Of a stretch of DNA of 64,000 nucleotides, positions 1 to 10,615 are shown piece by piece. Every line of letters begins with the position of its first letter. Position 1 is the first letter of the stretch. The position numbers were made by a program, and so were the translations under genes. The notes under the pieces are model-generated. The model saw only the letters and a list, made by a program, of their open reading frames with translations, was not told the DNA's origin and made no database searches. This DNA comes from Lithobates sylvaticus (lineage: Eukaryota; Chordata; Amphibia; Anura; Ranidae): positions 116,672,752 to 116,736,751 of the forward strand of contig CM053033.1 of NCBI GenBank assembly GCA_028564925.1, written 5' to 3'.

Positions 1-585
1 CCCCAGCATAATTATTATCCAATTAGAGGTACAAATAAAAGGGGAAAGAATAAGAGGGGGAGAGGTAGAGGGGGTAGCTACCCCCCGTCTATACCTGGTG
101 GAGCAGGTTATTCCACCAACAATATGAAGTGAGAGGGGGTCAAGTAAATAGAGGAGGGTCTCTTATTCCTCAAAATAGACACATCTCCACTAATAACAAT
201 TTTGCACCATTGGCCGAACAGGCATCTTATAATGCAGGGATTTTTTTAGGGCAACACAGGGGACAGGGGTCAGGCCCCCCTGTCTACCCACCCACTCAAG
301 GGGAATGGTGGAGACAACCCCCGCCGTTCACACCCCGGGAGGTGTGCCAATAAGGAAAAGAAAAGAAAGAGAGGATGTAGAGGGGGTAGGCGGTTACAAA
401 AGACCCAAACCGCAGTAGAAACTGGAATTTATAATCTAAGTGGGGTGCCACTTGATAAGGATGAAATTGGGGTTCTTGACAGGGGCCTCAAATTTGCCCC
501 TGTTAAGAACCTCAATAAATTACAAACCTATGTAAGTTTACAAAAATATATGAGAACTCTTAACATGAAAAAATATCAGCAGTAG
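1..585 (+). pseudogene. PLE-A: N-terminal region of a Penelope-like polyprotein (broken)
   Basis: Three short reading segments lie in order. The first is a basic Arg/Gly-rich stretch (RGRGRGG) at 1-122. The second, 129-353, is Gln/Pro/Gly-rich. The third, about 421-585, reads GIYNLSGVPLDKDEIGVLDRG and then LKFAP. The last block resembles the conserved N-terminal segment that precedes the reverse transcriptase in vertebrate Penelope-like elements (Neptune/Penelope group, from memory). The three segments are in different frames and the third ends in a stop 15 bp before the RT frame opens, so this copy cannot make the full polyprotein. The element is cut by the window edge on its 5' side. Confidence 0.6.
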
Positions 586-599
586 GTGATCATTCCTCG

Positions 600-1341
600 T
601 TGAGGAATAAATCTATTTTTAACCCGGTGACAGTTGAAAATAAATTCATGGAAGTATTTAAAAACATGGTAACTAAAGACCTAGATGAATTGAAAATAAA
701 GAAAATTAATGATCCTTTGTCTATCAAACGAGGCATGGAGTCTCTGGCTGAACAGAAAGAGATCGTGATACGACCAGAGGACAAGGGGGGAGGATTAGTG
801 GTTCTTACCAAAGAATATTATCAAATGGAGATGAGCCGCCTTTTGAATGATGAAGTGACCTATAGGGTCTTGAATAAAGACCCTATGTTATCATTCAATG
901 ACGAATTACATCATATTATTGAAGATGGTAAAGATCAGGGGATTTTAACTAAGAAGGAGGCTTCTTATTTGAATCCTTTATTTTGCAGAACCCCTATTAT
1001 TTATTTCCTTCCAAAAATTCACAAAGATAGTGTCAACCCCCCTGGTAGGCCCATTGTAAATGGGATCGATTCCATTTCCGCGAGATTAGGACAGTATATC
1101 GATTCATTTTTGCAACCCCTGGTGCTCAAAACTCCCGCTTTTTTAAAGGATACGAAGCACATTATACAAATTTTAGAGCAATTATCGTGTTCTCCTTCCA
1201 GTATTATGGTCACAGGTGATGTTAGTTCACTATACACTAGCATAGGACATAAGGACGCTCTACAGGCTGTAGAATGGGCATTGTCACATTCCTCCCTCTC
1301 AGGTAGACATCAAGAGTTCCTATTGACCAGTTTAGAGTTCT
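600..1341 (+). pseudogene. PLE-A: reverse transcriptase, N-terminal half
   Basis: The frame reads through typical PLE RT motifs. These are an early block VIRPEDKGGGLVVL, then FLPKIHKDSVNPPGRPIVNG (RT motifs 1-2), then VTGDVSSLYTSI with the first catalytic Asp. The protein copies element RNA into DNA at the target site. The frame is interrupted by an hAT MITE at 1342 and continues at 3151 in the same register, so the RT was still open here when the MITE landed. PLEs are a retroelement class without LTRs or capsids of the retroviral kind. Likely non-functional today because of the upstream frame breaks and this insertion. Confidence 0.85.
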
Positions 1342-3142
1342 CAGGGCTGGTGCAAGGATTTTCGACACCCTAGGCGAAACCTCATTTTGCCGCCCCCTTG
1401 GCTCTGCCCCCCAACTCCACTCCGACTGGAGATTTTTTGTAACCCTCCCCCCCCAAATGTAATCACCTCAGTGTAATACCCCCAATGTACAGTATACAGG
1501 TGGGGGGTGGGGATTTGAAGTATACAGGAGGGGGGTGGGGTGTGAAGTATACAGGTGGGGTGTGGAGAATACAGGTGGGGGGTGGGGGTGTGCAGTATAC
1601 AGGTGGGGAGTGTGGAGTATACAGATGGGGGTGTGGAGTATACAGGTGGGGGGTGTGGAGTATACAGGTGGGGGTGCAGGTGTGCAGTATACAGGTGGGG
1701 TGTGGGGGTGTTCAGTATACAGGTGGGGAGTGTGGAGTATACAGATGGGGGTGTGGAGTATACAGGTGGGGGGTGTGGGGGTGTGCAGTATACAGGTGGG
1801 GTGTGCAGTATACAGGTGGGGTGTGCAGTATACAGGTGGGGAGTGTGGAGTATACAGATGGGGGTGTGGAGTATACAGGTGGGGGGTGTGGGGGTGTGCA
1901 GTATACAGGTGGGGTGTGCAGTATACAGGTGGGGGGTGCAGTATACAGGTGGGGGTGTGGGGTGTGCAGTATACATGTGGGGGGTGCAGTATACAGGTGG
2001 GGGTGTGGAGTACACAGGTGGGGTGTGGAGTATACAGGTGGGGGTGTGGAGTATACAGATGGGGGTGTGCAGTATACAGGTGGGGGGTGGGGGTGTGCAG
2101 TATACAGGTGGGGGTGGGGGTGTGCAGTATACAGGTGGGGGGTGGGGTGTGCAGTATACAGGTGGGGGTGGGGGTGTGCAGTATACAGGTGGGGGGTGGG
2201 GGTGTGCAGTATACAGGTGGGGGGTGGGGGTGTGCAGTATACAGGTGGGGGGTGGGGATGTGCAGTATACAGGTGGGGGGGGGGGGTGTGCAGTATAAAG
2301 GTGGGGGTGTGCAGTATACAGGTTTGGGGTGGGGTGTGCAGTATACAGGTTTGGGGTGGGGTGTGCAGTATACAGGTGGGGGGTGGGGTGTGCAGTATAC
2401 AGGTTTGGGGTGGGGTGTGCAGTATACAGGTTTGGGGTGGGTTGTGCAGTATACAGGTTTGGGGTGGGGTGTGCAGTATACAGGTTTGGGGTGGGGTGTG
2501 CAGTATACAGGTTTGGGGTGGGGTGTGCAGTATACAGGTTTGGGGTGGTACAATACACTTCCCTGGGCACAGTCAGTATGCAGACAGCTGTGTAGGGAGG
2601 TCGGTGTCCCCCTGGCAGTAAATCCTCTCACATACACACAAGGCAGTCAAGGTGTGTGGAGAGGTGACTCACCGTCGGGCAGATGACTAGCAGTGTGATG
2701 AGTACGGAGCTCCGCTTCGGCTCCTCACATCACTGGACACCGACTTCACTCTCCTCCATTACTGACCATACATGCTTCCTCACTCCGGACTGTCCAACCC
2801 CGCCCCTCAGCGACGTCCTACAACTCCGCCCTTAAGAGGTCATCCTCTCTACTAACTCGGACGGAACAGGACTCTGTCCCCTGCAGATTGCCTTCTGAGG
2901 CGTTACTGAGTGATCTGAGGGAGGCAGGGAGCCACGGCGCGAACGAGGGGGAGAGGGAAGGGGGCTGCCTCTGACTGAAGGAGCGGGACAGTAAGATGCC
3001 AGGGGAGGAAGGGCGCACCATTGTGATTCAGCTGCTCTGCCGCCAATTATTTCAACAACATCCCTAGTGGCCGTGGCTGCGCCCTAGGCGGCAGTGCGCC
3101 CTAGGCGGCTGCCTAGTCCGCCTAGTGGTAGCACCGGCCCTG
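1342..3142. mobile_element. hAT-type MITE (family A) inserted in the PLE-A RT gene
   Basis: The ends are CAGGGCTGGTGC and GCACCGGCCCTG, a 12-bp imperfect terminal inverted repeat. The element is flanked by an exact 8-bp duplication AGAGTTCT (1334-1341 and 3143-3150), diagnostic of hAT insertion. A second, 338-bp copy of the same family lies at 17305-17642 with its own 8-bp duplication. This copy is 1.8 kb because it contains a minisatellite (1484-2548) and a CpG-rich unique segment (about 2560-3060). No transposase is present, so it is non-autonomous. Inner ends share GACACCCTAGGCRAAACC and CCCTAGGCGGYTGCCTA. Confidence 0.93.
1484..2548. repeat. G-rich minisatellite, unit core GTATACAGGTGGGG
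   Basis: Tandem units of about 13-33 bp share the core GTATACAGGTGGGG, with TGTGCA or TGTGGA spacers. The last third (about 2290-2548) is a homogeneous block of 27-bp units with TTTGGGGTGGGG. The plus strand is extremely G-rich with many runs of four or more G, so G-quadruplex formation is plausible. All three plus frames and two minus frames stay open for hundreds of codons only because the unit lacks stops; these are not genes. Confidence 0.95.
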
Positions 3143-3150
3143 AGAGTTCT

Positions 3151-3911
3151 GCCTTAACAAAAACAATTTCTGGTACAATAAAGAATTCTATCTACAAATG
3201 AAAGGTGTGGCGATGGGGGCCCGTTTTGCTCCCAGTAAGGCCAACCTTTTTATGGCCCACTGGGAGGAAGAGGCTATTTTTAACCATCGTCCACCTGAGC
3301 TTATTTGCTATCGTAGGTTTATAGATGATCTAATTATGATCTGGGAGGGGGAAAGATCCAGTTTGGAAGTATTTTTAGATTCATTGTCATTGAATGTTAA
3401 TGATAAAAATATTTCATTAACCTGGAACATCGAACTAGACAGAATTGTCTTCCTTGACCTCGAAATAAACAGAGACGTTGGTAATTTCAGATTGTGCAAT
3501 TATTTCAAACCAACCGATAGAAATGCCTATATACCCCTGGGGAGTTGTCACCATAGGTCATGGTTGTGCAACATCCCCAGGGGTCAGTTTATTAGGTTGC
3601 GGCGTAATTGCACTTCAAGTAATGATTTCATTACACAATCTGATATCCTGGTCTCTAGGTTTGAGCAGAAGGGGTATGACAAATTTGGTCTAATAGATGA
3701 AGTCAACAAGGTTAGAATTATGGAGAGATCTATTCTGACTTCTGACCATGTCCGTGACAATGACAGAGAAAGCCAAAACTTTAAGATGATCTTGGACTAC
3801 AATGTCCAACATAAGAAGTTCGAAAAGATCATCTTAAAGAATTGGTCGATCCTCAAGCAAGATAAGGTACTGGGCCCTGTTTTACCCCCCCCGTCCTCAG
3901 TTTATCTATAA
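3151..3911 (+). pseudogene. PLE-A: reverse transcriptase, C-terminal half
   Basis: The RT continues directly after the hAT MITE's target duplication. It has KGVAMGARFAPSKANLFM (motif B), YRRFIDDLIMIW with the catalytic Asp pair (motif C, about 3306-3344), and FLDLEINRD. An alpha-helical thumb region follows, with NYFKPTDRNAYIPLGSCHH and RGQFIRLRRNCT. These last two blocks are strongly conserved in PLE RTs. The frame closes at 3911, just before the linker to the endonuclease, which is in another frame. Confidence 0.88.
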
Positions 3912-4464
3912 AAGAGCTCCAACTCTCAGGGATCGATTAGCCCCGAGTATCCTTAATCCTCCAATTCTTACTGAAAATAGATTATTCAACTTCCTGGGGG
4001 TTTTTTATGCATGTGGGAGATGTGTCCCCTGCAAACACTAGAAGGATAACATCAAGAAGCGAAAATCTTTTTTAGCATCTGCCACTAATAAGGAGCATAA
4101 GATTGAGCAATTGATCACATGCGACACCGTTGGGTTGGTCTACATGTTGGAGTGTGGGTGTGGTTTGCAATACATCGGGAGAACTTCAAGACCACTGCAC
4201 GTTCGCCTAGGCACACATATTAATAATATAAAAAGAGGTCTCACAACTCATAACGTTTCCCGACATTTCAAGCTGGTTCATCATCAGAACCCTAGGAGCC
4301 TGAAATTTTGGGGCATAGAAAGGGTGACCAAACATTGGAGGGGAGGCAATTTTGTCCAACAATTGAGCCGTCGTGAATCATACTGGATTTATGAAACAAA
4401 AGTTTTAGTCCCCGGCGGACTCAATGTCGATTTTGATTTGAATTGCTTTATTACTGACCGTTAA
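3912..4464 (+). pseudogene. PLE-A: Cys-rich linker and GIY-YIG endonuclease
   Basis: Residues CGRCVPCKH (about 4012-4040) form a CxxCxxC knuckle typical of the RT-endonuclease linker. The nuclease begins GLVYMLECGCGLQYIGRTSR (about 4129-4188), a GIY-YIG signature. The catalytic-type Arg is in the following helix (LHVRLGTHINNIKRG). Conserved HF..VHH and RRESYWIYE (catalytic Glu helix) follow, and the frame ends with the family-typical LNVDFDLNCFI. In PLEs this domain nicks target DNA to prime reverse transcription. The linker holds a stop, so this copy is broken. Confidence 0.87.
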
Positions 4465-5934
4465 ATTTATTTTAATTTTATTTTTATATTTATTTTTATT
4501 TTTTATTTGTTTTATATTGAATTATGTCATTTTTTTATTACATATATTTATTATATATATCTATAATGTATATTTTTATAGATAATCTTCAGAGAAGTTT
4601 GCATTGTCTTACTACTATTTTTATGGTAGATGTGTGTTATTAAATGACCTATTTGTTGTACATCGGCACAGAGGGTTGCGAGTGGTGTCTAATGCTGCCC
4701 AGTTATGCTGTTGCAGTATATCTTCTCGTTTGGGATTCATACATATTTATATGTCTGTTCCTTTATTTTGATTGCCAGCTGTTTTTATGGATATATTTTC
4801 ATTTGAACAATAGATATGTCACTCATGTGTATATATAACTTTTATAAGTGTTGGGGCACTATATCCATTATCAATTGATGAGGTGTGGGCGGTTTCGATA
4901 GTTTCATTCCCCTTATGCATTGCCTCTGTCTGTTTTTTTCTAAATCATGGCGTTGGGGACACTTCCTGGTGTTCTCTGATAGGCTGAGGGGCGTCTAGGG
5001 CAAGCGCGTCATTGGTTTCGGCGGCGCGGCTTCTCTATAGGCCGTCGCCATGGCAACTCTCTGCTTGCGGCTTCCCCCTGTTCCAAGCCGACTGTGCGTC
5101 ATATGAGCGAGACACATCGTGACGTGGAAATCACGTGATCGCGCCCGGCGCGGTATCATGTGACCAAGATGGTAGCCACATAGCAAAAGGGTTATTATTA
5201 GTCTCTGTGCGTAAGGTAAGGAATAAATGCCTCAGACATTTATAATTACACCTGCTATTTAGATTGGGAGATTGAACTGCTGGCTTTCTATTATTTCATT
5301 AAGATTAATTGACAACCAATTCCTGCTCCACCAATGGGACGTCAGTTTAATCAATTACATTTTAATATAAGTCGGGTGTTTTAGTCATGGCCGTACCGCT
5401 GATGAAGTCCTGCTTAAGGACGTAATGCATACGGACGAAAGTGACACCACCCGCAGCCCTATCTGTGCATTTTCTTACATGTTATATCCACCAAGCACCG
5501 GGATATAGGTGCTTTCTTTGTGAGTTTTATTACCCTTTTTTATTCAATAAATTGTTTCATAAGCAGAGAGCACTATGGTTGTTTAAATTTTATATTTACA
5601 TGATTGATGGCGGTATGGGATTGAACTTTTTGTGAGGACTGACTGATATCCATCCTGCATATTTGCTAAGTGTGACTTACTTCTCCTGTGGATCGTTATC
5701 ACTTAACCCCTGGTGGGAAGGCTTTTGCGACCCTTCATGATCAAAGGGTCCACTCAGTGAAGTGAGCGGCCATTGCATCTGTGGTGGAGGTTTTTTTCAC
5801 GTTGTCACCTGCATGCGTATACTTCTGTCATCACAATTGAAGACACCATTGGATTGCTTATGGACATTATTTGATTGTTTTTCATCTTTGTGCGTTTAGC
5901 GCTGCACCATTCTATCTATGATTTATGATTTAAA
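4465..5934 (+). mobile_element. PLE-A 3' tail / pLTR-like region
   Basis: No protein is coded here. The first 100 bases are an A/T-rich run with TTTTATTTTTAT words. A CpG-bearing segment (about 4950-5170), a hammerhead-like motif (5391-5434) and a tail ending GCGCTGCACC-TTCTATCTATGATTT follow, as in the terminal repeats of frog PLEs. The 3' limit is set where a Tc1 end begins near 5935 and is approximate. Confidence 0.55.
5391..5434 (+). ncRNA. Hammerhead-ribozyme-like motif of PLE-A
   Basis: A perfect core box CTGATGA (5399-5405) is followed by a hairpin GTCCT-GCTTA-AGGAC (5407-5421) and then GTAA, where an active hammerhead would have GAAA. The flanks CCGTA (5391-5395) and TACGG (5430-5434) are complementary and would form stem I. 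Minimal type I hammerheads are known from PLE terminal repeats. The changed GAAA box makes activity unlikely in this copy. Confidence 0.5.
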
Positions 5935-6090
5935 AAGTGTAAACATAGTTGATTAATAATAAATGGCTTCAGCCAAACAATAACCACGAGTGAAAGAAAA
6001 GTTTTTGAGTTATCATTTATATTCTGTGAAAAATGGCCAAGAAATCAAAATCAAATTCTGCCAGGGTATGTAAACTTATGAGCACAACTG
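5935..6090. mobile_element. Tc1-like element, one terminal fragment
   Basis: The segment ends GAGCACAACTG followed by TA, and contains TGGCCAAGAAATC and CTGCCAGGGTATGTAAACTT, the familiar terminal sequence of a vertebrate Tc1-like family. Only the last 150 bp or so remain; the rest, including any transposase, is missing. It abuts the PLE-A tail, so the left limit is approximate. Confidence 0.6.
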
Positions 6091-6954
6091 TATGTGACTC
6101 AGTCCTTGCTCTACAAGGGAAAAAGTCCTTCTTTAGGTCTGCACCCCATTGGCAACCAACAACTCCACCTCTCTTACCTTATATACGCTCAGTCTTGAGT
6201 CCGAAAGGGATAGCGTGGGTGGCTTGGCACCCAGAGGGCAGGACATAAATTAAAAGGGGCCTACATCCTCCTACAAACTGAATATATGTCACTGATAATA
6301 CACTGTACTTTCCCTTTAAAGCAGAACGCCTCCATCATAAAAAATTGTCAAAGAAAAAAAATATGCTCCTGCTCTGCCCCCTTGCCACCATTCTCGCTTA
6401 GACCTGAAATTGCTCTTTAAAGGTCTAAAATTTGTATAAATGCTTATTGCACACATTACTCTTCAGACCAGGGAATACAAAGTGTAGTCCATAATAGCTA
6501 GCCCTCCCCTAGGGAGCCTCAACTACCAGAGTTGTGTACAACTGGTGTACAGAGATAAGACTTCTCTGAAAGACAAAAAAGAGATAAACAAAATGATAAG
6601 ACATTAATCTTACTTCAGATCTATTCTTTCACTGACAATTATCAAATGTATTTTTTGTATTCTCTAGCCGTTATTGCACTCGTGATAAAAGATTGGTTAT
6701 TTTTAAGATGATAATTATCATTGATGAAAAAATAAAATAGGCCTAAACACTGGTTTCAAGAAATAGAATATTATGGGCTAAACTTTAGACGGACATAAAA
6801 AAAAAAAAAAAAAATCATATTCATATATACAGTACATACTGTATATGTCATACAGCATATATAGTGTATCGTATTTTGTTTAAGCTAATGTTCAAAGCTA
6901 TGAATAAAATAGATTTGCAAATATTGTTTAAATATACATTAAGGTATAGAAAAG
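6091..6954. other. No gene seen; AT-rich, simple runs
   Basis: I see no coding or clearly repeated family here. An 18-bp A run lies at about 6799-6816. It is followed by an AT dinucleotide-like stretch with short palindromes (ACAGTACATACTGTATATGTCATACAG broken into overlapping units). CTTTAAAG words near 6316 and 6418 recall ends of frog MITEs but give no clear element. Confidence 0.4.
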
Positions 6955-7100
6955 TACACTCAGTATCCATGAATAAGTACCCCCCCCCCCCCCCGGCCCT
7001 CTCCCCCCAATCTGTATGCACAGTCCGCTCACAGGACAGTGTCTTTGCGAAGCAATGCGCAGTTGGGGGGGGGGGGGCAGGGAGTATTTGTTCATGGATT
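6955..7100. repeat. Inverted repeat with C-run and G-run arms
   Basis: Left arm ATCCATGAATAAGTAC plus a C run (about 6966-6994) is mirrored by a G run (about 7064-7077) plus GAGTATTTGTTCATGGAT. The loop of about 70 bp holds ordinary sequence. The strand would fold back; it may be the remains of a small palindromic MITE whose centre expanded into homopolymers. Confidence 0.55.
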
Positions 7101-7214
7101 TCAGGGGCCGCGCATTTGAGGCAGGGTGCAACTTATCATTTGCAGAACAGATTGAGGAGGACAATGCTGTCATCTGCTGAAGAGGTGGACATTTGTTTGG
7201 GGAACAGAGTACAG

Positions 7215-7590
7215 TATTAGCCCATAGCGTCGGCGGTAAAACTTTTTTTACCTTCGGATTTGCGTGGCATTTCGGCCGCTAGCGGGGCACTTTTACCCCC
7301 CGCTAGCGGCCGAGAAAGGGTTAAAACCCCCGGCGATACACCGCAATAGCCGGCGGTATTACAGCGCTGCCCCATTGTTTTCAATAGGGAGCAGCGGTGG
7401 AGGAGCGGTGAGTTCACGGTGAGCGGTGAGTTCACTTTTTGTGACGCCCTGCCAGCGCACCGCTGCAGTGTGAAAGCCCTCGGGCTTTCACACTACAGAT
7501 AATGGTGCAGCTGTTTAAGGGCTGATTGCAGGCGCTATTTCTAATGCTATAGCGCCAGCAAAACGCCCTTGGTGTGAAAGGGGTCTAAAG
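7215..7590. mobile_element. Frog MITE with GC-rich palindromes
   Basis: Contains a near-perfect hairpin, CGGCCGCTAGCGGGG and its complement around a 9-base loop (7272-7311), and a second one, TGTGAAAGCCC-TC-GGGCTTTCACA (about 7468-7493). The segment ends GGTGTGAAAGGGGTCT. This word set matches a MITE I recall as common in ranid genomes. I cannot fix both ends or a target duplication, so the limits are approximate. Confidence 0.5.
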
Positions 7591-7854
7591 GTGAATATAT
7601 CCTTTAAGTTAAGCTTACAGGTCTTGTCCTTTCCCCAGCATGTGACTGGACAGTGAAAGAAGAAGCAGCAGACTGATGAGTTCATCGTTCTGTCACTCGT
7701 CTCTTTCTTCCTATCAGTATGTCCCTTGACAGGACAACACTACTGGAGCCCAACTGAGTGACTCTGTGCTGCTTCTTCCTCTCGCTTTCTAAGCCATGTT
7801 GTGCAAATGCAAAAGCCTGATACTAGGTCAAGTTCAGGTACTTACATTGCTTTT
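7591..7854. other. MITE remnant, no gene
   Basis: CCAGCATGTGACTGGACAGT and AGAAGCAGCAGACTGATGAG near 7637-7680 recall another dispersed frog MITE, with a partly inverted counterpart near 7755-7790. No coding content. Confidence 0.3.
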
Positions 7855-8807
7855 AAGACAAAGATACATTTAAAGTGTTTAATTTGTGCGGTCAGGCACT
7901 GATGTGGACAAGAAGGCCTGGCTCGCAGTCTCTGCTTTAATTTACCCGAAAGATTTTCTATCAGGTTGAGGTCAGGCCTCTGTGCAGGCCAGTCAAGTTC
8001 CTCCACCCAAACTTGCCCATCCATGTCTTTTTGGACCTTGCTTTGTGCACTGGTCCAAATCATTTGGTGGAGGGGGGATTATGGTGTGCGGTTGTTCACC
8101 AGGGGTTGGGTTTGGCCCCTTAGTTCCAGGGAAGGGAACTCTTAAGGGTGTCAGCATACAAAGACATTTTGGCCAATTTCATGCTCCCAGCTTTGTGGGA
8201 ACAGTTTGGGGATGGCCCCTTCCTGTTCCAACATGACTGCTCACCAGTACACAAAGCAAGGTTCATAAAGACATGGATGAGCGAGTTTGGGGTAGAGGAA
8301 CTTGACTAGCCTGCACAGAGTCCTGACCTCAACCCGACAGAACACCTTTGGGATGAATTTGAGCGGAGATTGCAAGCCAGGCCTTCTTGTCCACATCAGT
8401 GCCTGACCTCACCAATGCGCTCCTGGAAGAATGTTTAAACATTCCCAGAGACACACTCCTAACCCTTGTGGATAGCCTGCAAAGGGTTGACTAAGACTGG
8501 CATGCCATTAAAGTTCCTGTGCGTCATTCTGGTATAAGAAATTGTGTCTCCCTTAGAAACTTTATTGCTGGCGACTACCGCCTTCGGATGCTTCATTGTT
8601 TATTTTTGTATTTTTTTTTATTATTTTCTTTTATTATCACTGCCTTGACAGGTATGTACTTATGTTTTATCAAATGATTGTGTGCGATACCTACTGTCAA
8701 TTGTCTGTATTTCTTTACTTTTTGTTTTTTCAATAAAAACGTTTGTAATAAAAAGTTCCTGTGCGTGTAAAGACAGGAATCCCAATACTTTTGGTAATAT
8801 AGTGTAG
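7855..8807. mobile_element. Tc1-like element, rearranged with an inverted duplication
   Basis: The right end GTATTGGGATTCC-type sequence closing CTTTTGGTAATATAGTGTA (to about 8807) is the terminal repeat of a well-known fish and frog Tc1 family. Transposase pieces occur on both strands. At 7885-8063 (minus) they read VEELDWPAQRPDLNLIENL. At 8064-8410 (plus) they read the GGGGIMVCGCSPG block and HDCSPVHKARFIKTWMSEFG followed by PAQSPDLNPTEHLWDEFERR. The DLNPIE block with the third catalytic acid is thus present twice in opposite orientation. Several stops break both copies. A LINE 3' end is inserted at 8525-8751. Confidence 0.75.
8525..8751 (+). mobile_element. LINE 3' end (L1/Tx1-like) inserted in Tc1
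   Basis: Flanked by an exact 15-bp target duplication AAAGTTCCTGTGCGT (8510-8524 and 8752-8766). The insert is AT-rich, ends TTCAATAAAAACGTTTG with a polyadenylation signal and a short A-rich tail, and lacks terminal repeats. This is what a 5'-truncated LINE leaves. Assignment to the L1/Tx1 group is from memory of the tail sequence. Confidence 0.7.
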
Positions 8808-9252
8808 GTTTTACTTGTTTATCTCTCTCTTCCCTTCACCCCTTAAAAAGAGCAGAAAAGTCTTAAAATCTTTCTTCATCTGTCAGGAGAACAGAGGAGG
8901 GGGCGGAGAGGCTGTAGTTACAATGAGTGAGAGCTGATTGGAGGAAAGGCACACACCCCCTCCACACAGCAGAAGAACTGTGTTCTGAATAGACAAGCTG
9001 TCTGCTGAGCTCCCCCGACACAAATGTATCTCATGGGGAAAAGTTCTCAGAAGGGACACATGCTGATAACAGAGGAACGAGGCAGTGGAGAGAAACAACA
9101 CTTAGAGCTTGGGAGATAGACAAGTAAACACTACAGATATATACATGCTTTGCTTAGATTTCATGACTGAGGTTTGCAACCACTTTAAGCCTCTGAGTAG
9201 GGCAAAGCTAAGCTAATATTTGTCCTTCGGCATTAAACTCTGCATTGTGGTG
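8808..9252. repeat. Dispersed frog MITE remnant ending near TTAA
   Basis: The right edge GAGGTTTGCAACCACTTTAA (about 9170-9189) is the end of a TTAA-type MITE I recall from ranids. The left end seems lost next to the Tc1 terminus. Contents around 8890-9110 are non-coding with a run AGGAGGGGGCGGAG. Confidence 0.4.
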
Positions 9253-10315
9253 CTTTGCAGTAGGGATGAGCCGAACACCCCCGGGTTCGGTTCGAACCAG
9301 AACCTTCGAACCGACCGAAAGTTTGCGCGAATTTTCGAACCCTATACGTTATAATGGACGCGAACGTTCAAAATCAAAAGTGCTAATTACAACGGCCAAT
9401 ATGCATGTTAATGTCATGAAACAGGTTTGGGGACCCGGGTCCTGCCCCAGGGGACATATATCAATGCAAAAAAAACTTTTAAAAACTAACGTTTTTTCGG
9501 GAGCAGTCATTTTAATGATGCATAAAGTGAAAAAGAAAAAGTGAAATTTTCCTTTAAATATGGTACCTGGGGGGTGTCTAAAGTATGCCTGTGAAGTGGC
9601 ATGTGTTTCCCGTGTTTAGAACTGTCCTTGCACAAAATGACATTTGTAAAGGAAAAAAAGAAGCCATTTAAAAACACTTGCGGCTTTAATGGCATGTCTT
9701 GTCCTGGCCACCATATGGCTGAAAATCCTTGAGAAAAATGGCATGGCTACCCCATCACCGCCCCCCCCCCCCCCCACCCCAGCCCCTTTGGGTCTTGTAT
9801 GGATATTAAGGGGGACCCCGCACCCAAAATAAAACCCTATACCTACAACCCTATATACTCTGAACAGCAGTATATAGGTGGTGCAAACAAGACACGGACT
9901 GTAGGTTTGTTCTTAAGTAGAATCTGAACAGGTACATTATGAAGTGTAGCTCCATACCAAAAAAATCTATTTTTAAGCTTTTTGGAGAACATAGGGAGGG
10001 GTTATCACCCCTGTAACATTTGCTGTCTTTGCACATCTGTTCAGAACATGTCACCTCACTTTCCGTCCCAATGACAAATGTTTTTGGAAAAGTGGGGTTT
10101 GAATTGAAACAAGGATTGGTGATAAAGCATCAGTAGAGAGGAGATACCTTTTTCCCAAATTAAATCTAACAGCATAGAATTTCCCTTCCTAGGGGTAGAT
10201 TTCCTCTCACTTCCTGTTTTCTCTTTCCGTTTGCAAGTAGGAGTCGTTTGTAAGTTGGATGTTTGAAAGTAGGGGCCTGGCGTATATACTCTGAAGAAAT
10301 TTGCCCTATTAGATG

Positions 10316-10615
10316 TTGGTGTAGCCACAAGACTGGTGGGCACAGGAATGGGCCCTGCTGTGAGTTAATAGATCAAGATTTGTACTTGCATGCACCTGTT
10401 GAACAGGGCAGAAAAATTGGGCCTTTGGTGGTGGTGGTGGTGGTGGTGGTGGACGGTGTTGCCACAAGACTGTAAGCTCTCACAGTTACTCTTGGTGGGC
10501 GCAGGAATGGGCCCTGCTGTGAGTTATTAGATCAAGATTTGTAATTGCATGCACCTGTTGAACAGGGCAGAAAAATTGGGCCTTTGGCGGTGGTGGTGGA
10601 CGGTGTTGCCACAAG
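10316..10615. repeat. Tandem duplication of about 140-150 bp with a TGG run
   Basis: Two copies (about 10316-10456 and 10457-10615) share CACAAGACTG, AGGAATGGGCCCTGCTGTGA, TGCACCTGTTGAACAGGGC and GGCCTTTGG. The first holds eight or nine TGG triplets, the second four. The second copy overlaps the last codons of the minus-strand transposase frame, so the frame's C-terminus is not original protein sequence. Confidence 0.85.

Noticed and set aside
1341-2686. Five overlapping frames of 247-409 codons on both strands
   Set aside because: They run through the GTATACAGGTGGGG minisatellite; the unit lacks stops, so open frames are expected. Composition (endless YTAHPTPNL or GVCSIQVGG) is that of the repeat.
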